DNA of 14,422 nt from JANRKT01 sp033763355 (GTDB lineage: Bacteria > Bacteroidota > Bacteroidia > Chitinophagales > Chitinophagaceae), in NCBI GenBank assembly GCA_033763355.1, contig JANRKT010000282.1, positions 1 to 14,422 on the forward strand. The letters are read 5' to 3'. Below, in pieces: positions 13,346-14,422 of the stretch (position 1 is its first letter; the number at the start of each line of letters is the position of its first letter). Below the pieces are notes generated by a model. It searched no databases. It was not told where the DNA came from and saw nothing but the letters and a program-made list of their open reading frames with translations. The position numbers were made by a program, and so were the translations under genes.

Positions 13346-14422
13346 TCATTCAGCAACTACTTTATAAGTTTTGTCTTTTATTGCTTTGAATGATAATACA
13401 TACCCAACCGCTGATGCTTTTGCTTTTACATTCAATCCGCTTATGGCAACTGGTTGATTCGCCCTGATAATGCAATCACCTCCGGATTTTGAAAACAATT
13501 CAGCGCTTTTCAGTTTCCCATCAGCCCAATTCATATTTACCACATAACCGCCCCTTGCCACCAAACCCTTTATGCTGCCCTGTTTCCATGCATCCGGTAA
13601 TGCAGGCAACAAATAAATTTCACCATTATGGCTTTGCAACAGCATCTCCATTAAACCTGCAGCGCCAGCAAAGTTTCCGTCAATCTGGAACGGCGGATGT
13701 GCATCAAACAAATTGGGATAAGCGCCGCCGCCACGGTTGTAATTGGTATTGTTTTCTTTTGTAAGCCGCATCAGGTTACGATACAGTTGATAGGCCCTGT
13801 TGCCATCCAACAGCCTTGCCCAGAAATTTACTTTCCATGCAAGGCTCCATCCGGTGCCTTCATCACCTCTTAATTCCAGTGTTCGCCTTGCTGCTTTTGC
13901 CAGTTCCGGTGTTTTTACAGGAGAAATCAAACCCGCAGGATGCAATGCATACAAATGCGATACATGCCGGTGGTGCGGGTCCACATCTTCAAAATCTTTA
14001 TACCACTCCTGCAACTGGCCCTGGCTGCCGATGGCGAAAGGATAAAGTTTTTTAAGTGTATTGCTGATTGTATCCCGGAATTTTATATCAGAATTCAATA
14101 TTTTCGATGCCTGCATGATGTTTTCAAATAAATCACGGATAATACCCATATCCATGGTGCTGCCAATGGTAAGGGCGGTTGCTTTTTTACCATCATAGTA
14201 ATAATCATTTTCAGGTGAAGTGGAAGGGGCAGTAACCAAATATCCGCTGCTGTCGGGAACCAGCCAATCCAAAGTAAACATAGCAGCGCCTTTCATTAAC
14301 GGATAAGCTGTTTGCTGTAAAAACTTTTTATCGCCGGTATACAAATAATGTTCCCACAAATGTCGGCTGAGCCAGTTGGCGCCCATGGCCCAGTTGGCCC
14401 ATTTGGGGTCGCCTTTACCTGT
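13346..14422 (-). CDS. GH95 family alpha-L-fucosidase or alpha-L-galactosidase (partial, N-terminus off window)
   Basis: The C-terminal 358 residues are visible, and the frame stays open to the right edge (TGKGDPKWANWAMGANWL), so the internal Met near 14386 is not the start. MGANWLSRHLWEHYLYTGDKKFL, APSTSPEN, QLQEWYKDFEDVDPHHRHVSHLYALHP and HPPFQIDGNFAG are diagnostic of GH95. The expected general acid is the Glu encoded at 14006-14008 (QLQEW), and a conserved catalytic-site Asp is encoded at 13679-13681 (QIDGN). The asparagines that complete the site lie in the missing part. GH95 enzymes release alpha-1,2-L-fucose, but some release L-galactose from hemicellulose, and the GH51 neighbours make a plant-polysaccharide role likely. 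The gene is 77 bp upstream of the GH51 gene. Confidence 0.93.
   Translation of the reverse strand, partial: TGKGDPKWANWAMGANWLSRHLWEHYLYTGDKKFLQQTAYPLMKGAAMFTLDWLVPDSSGYLVTAPSTSPENDYYYDGKKATALTIGSTMDMGIIRDLFENIMQASKILNSDIKFRDTISNTLKKLYPFAIGSQGQLQEWYKDFEDVDPHHRHVSHLYALHPAGLISPVKTPELAKAARRTLELRGDEGTGWSLAWKVNFWARLLDGNRAYQLYRNLMRLTKENNTNYNRGGGAYPNLFDAHPPFQIDGNFAGAAGLMEMLLQSHNGEIYLLPALPDAWKQGSIKGLVARGGYVVNMNWADGKLKSAELFSKSGGDCIIRANQPVAISGLNVKAKASAVGYVLSFKAIKDKTYKVVAE

Noticed and set aside
1..14422. CRISPR array
   Set aside because: No regularly spaced direct repeats of suitable length are present; the only spaced repeats are the two REP-like hairpins.

Overview
The window looks like a chromosomal segment of a Bacteroidota bacterium, probably a Chitinophagaceae-like soil or freshwater lineage. 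The reasons are a PorV/PorQ-type outer-membrane protein, a DUF4468-like secreted protein, secreted GH51/GH95 glycoside hydrolases, tRNA genes without encoded CCA, and several promoters that fit the Bacteroidota -33/-7 pattern (TTTG, about 20 nt, TAnnTTTG). Shine-Dalgarno sequences are not evident.

Layout. (1) 1-2052: a partial PorV/PorQ-type gene (minus) and tyrS (plus) diverge from a shared 210-bp promoter region. (2) 2049-3644: a probable two-gene minus-strand unit, a PhyH-like Fe(II)/2-oxoglutarate dioxygenase followed by an SGNH/GDSL hydrolase, whose stop codon overlaps that of tyrS. (3) 3679-4430: a RAYT (REP-associated tyrosine transposase) bracketed by REP-like hairpins, two degenerate copies on its 3' side and one perfect copy with a GTAG head on its 5' side. 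The latter supplies the stop codon of the next gene. (4) 4422-8321: a divergent cyanophycin locus, cyanophycinase cphB (minus) and cyanophycin synthetase cphA (plus), separated by 378 bp that hold promoters and hairpin repeats. These genes would polymerise Asp and Arg into a nitrogen/carbon reserve and start its breakdown. (5) 8417-9662: two tRNA-Gln isoacceptor genes (UUG, CUG) flanking a small membrane protein and a DUF4468-like secreted protein, with a strong terminator after the latter. (6) 9666-14422: three minus-strand secreted glycoside hydrolases (GH51, GH51 and a partial GH95), probably part of a locus for degrading arabinose- and fucose/galactose-decorated plant polysaccharides. A 12-bp palindromic operator candidate abuts the promoter of the middle gene.

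The most unusual part is the RAYT/REP module: its outer REP hairpin has become the last two codons and the stop of cphB, and its other REPs lie directly upstream of the dioxygenase gene. The second point of interest is the compact cphB/cphA pair in a Bacteroidota genome. No CRISPR array, rRNA, phage gene or clear attachment site was seen.
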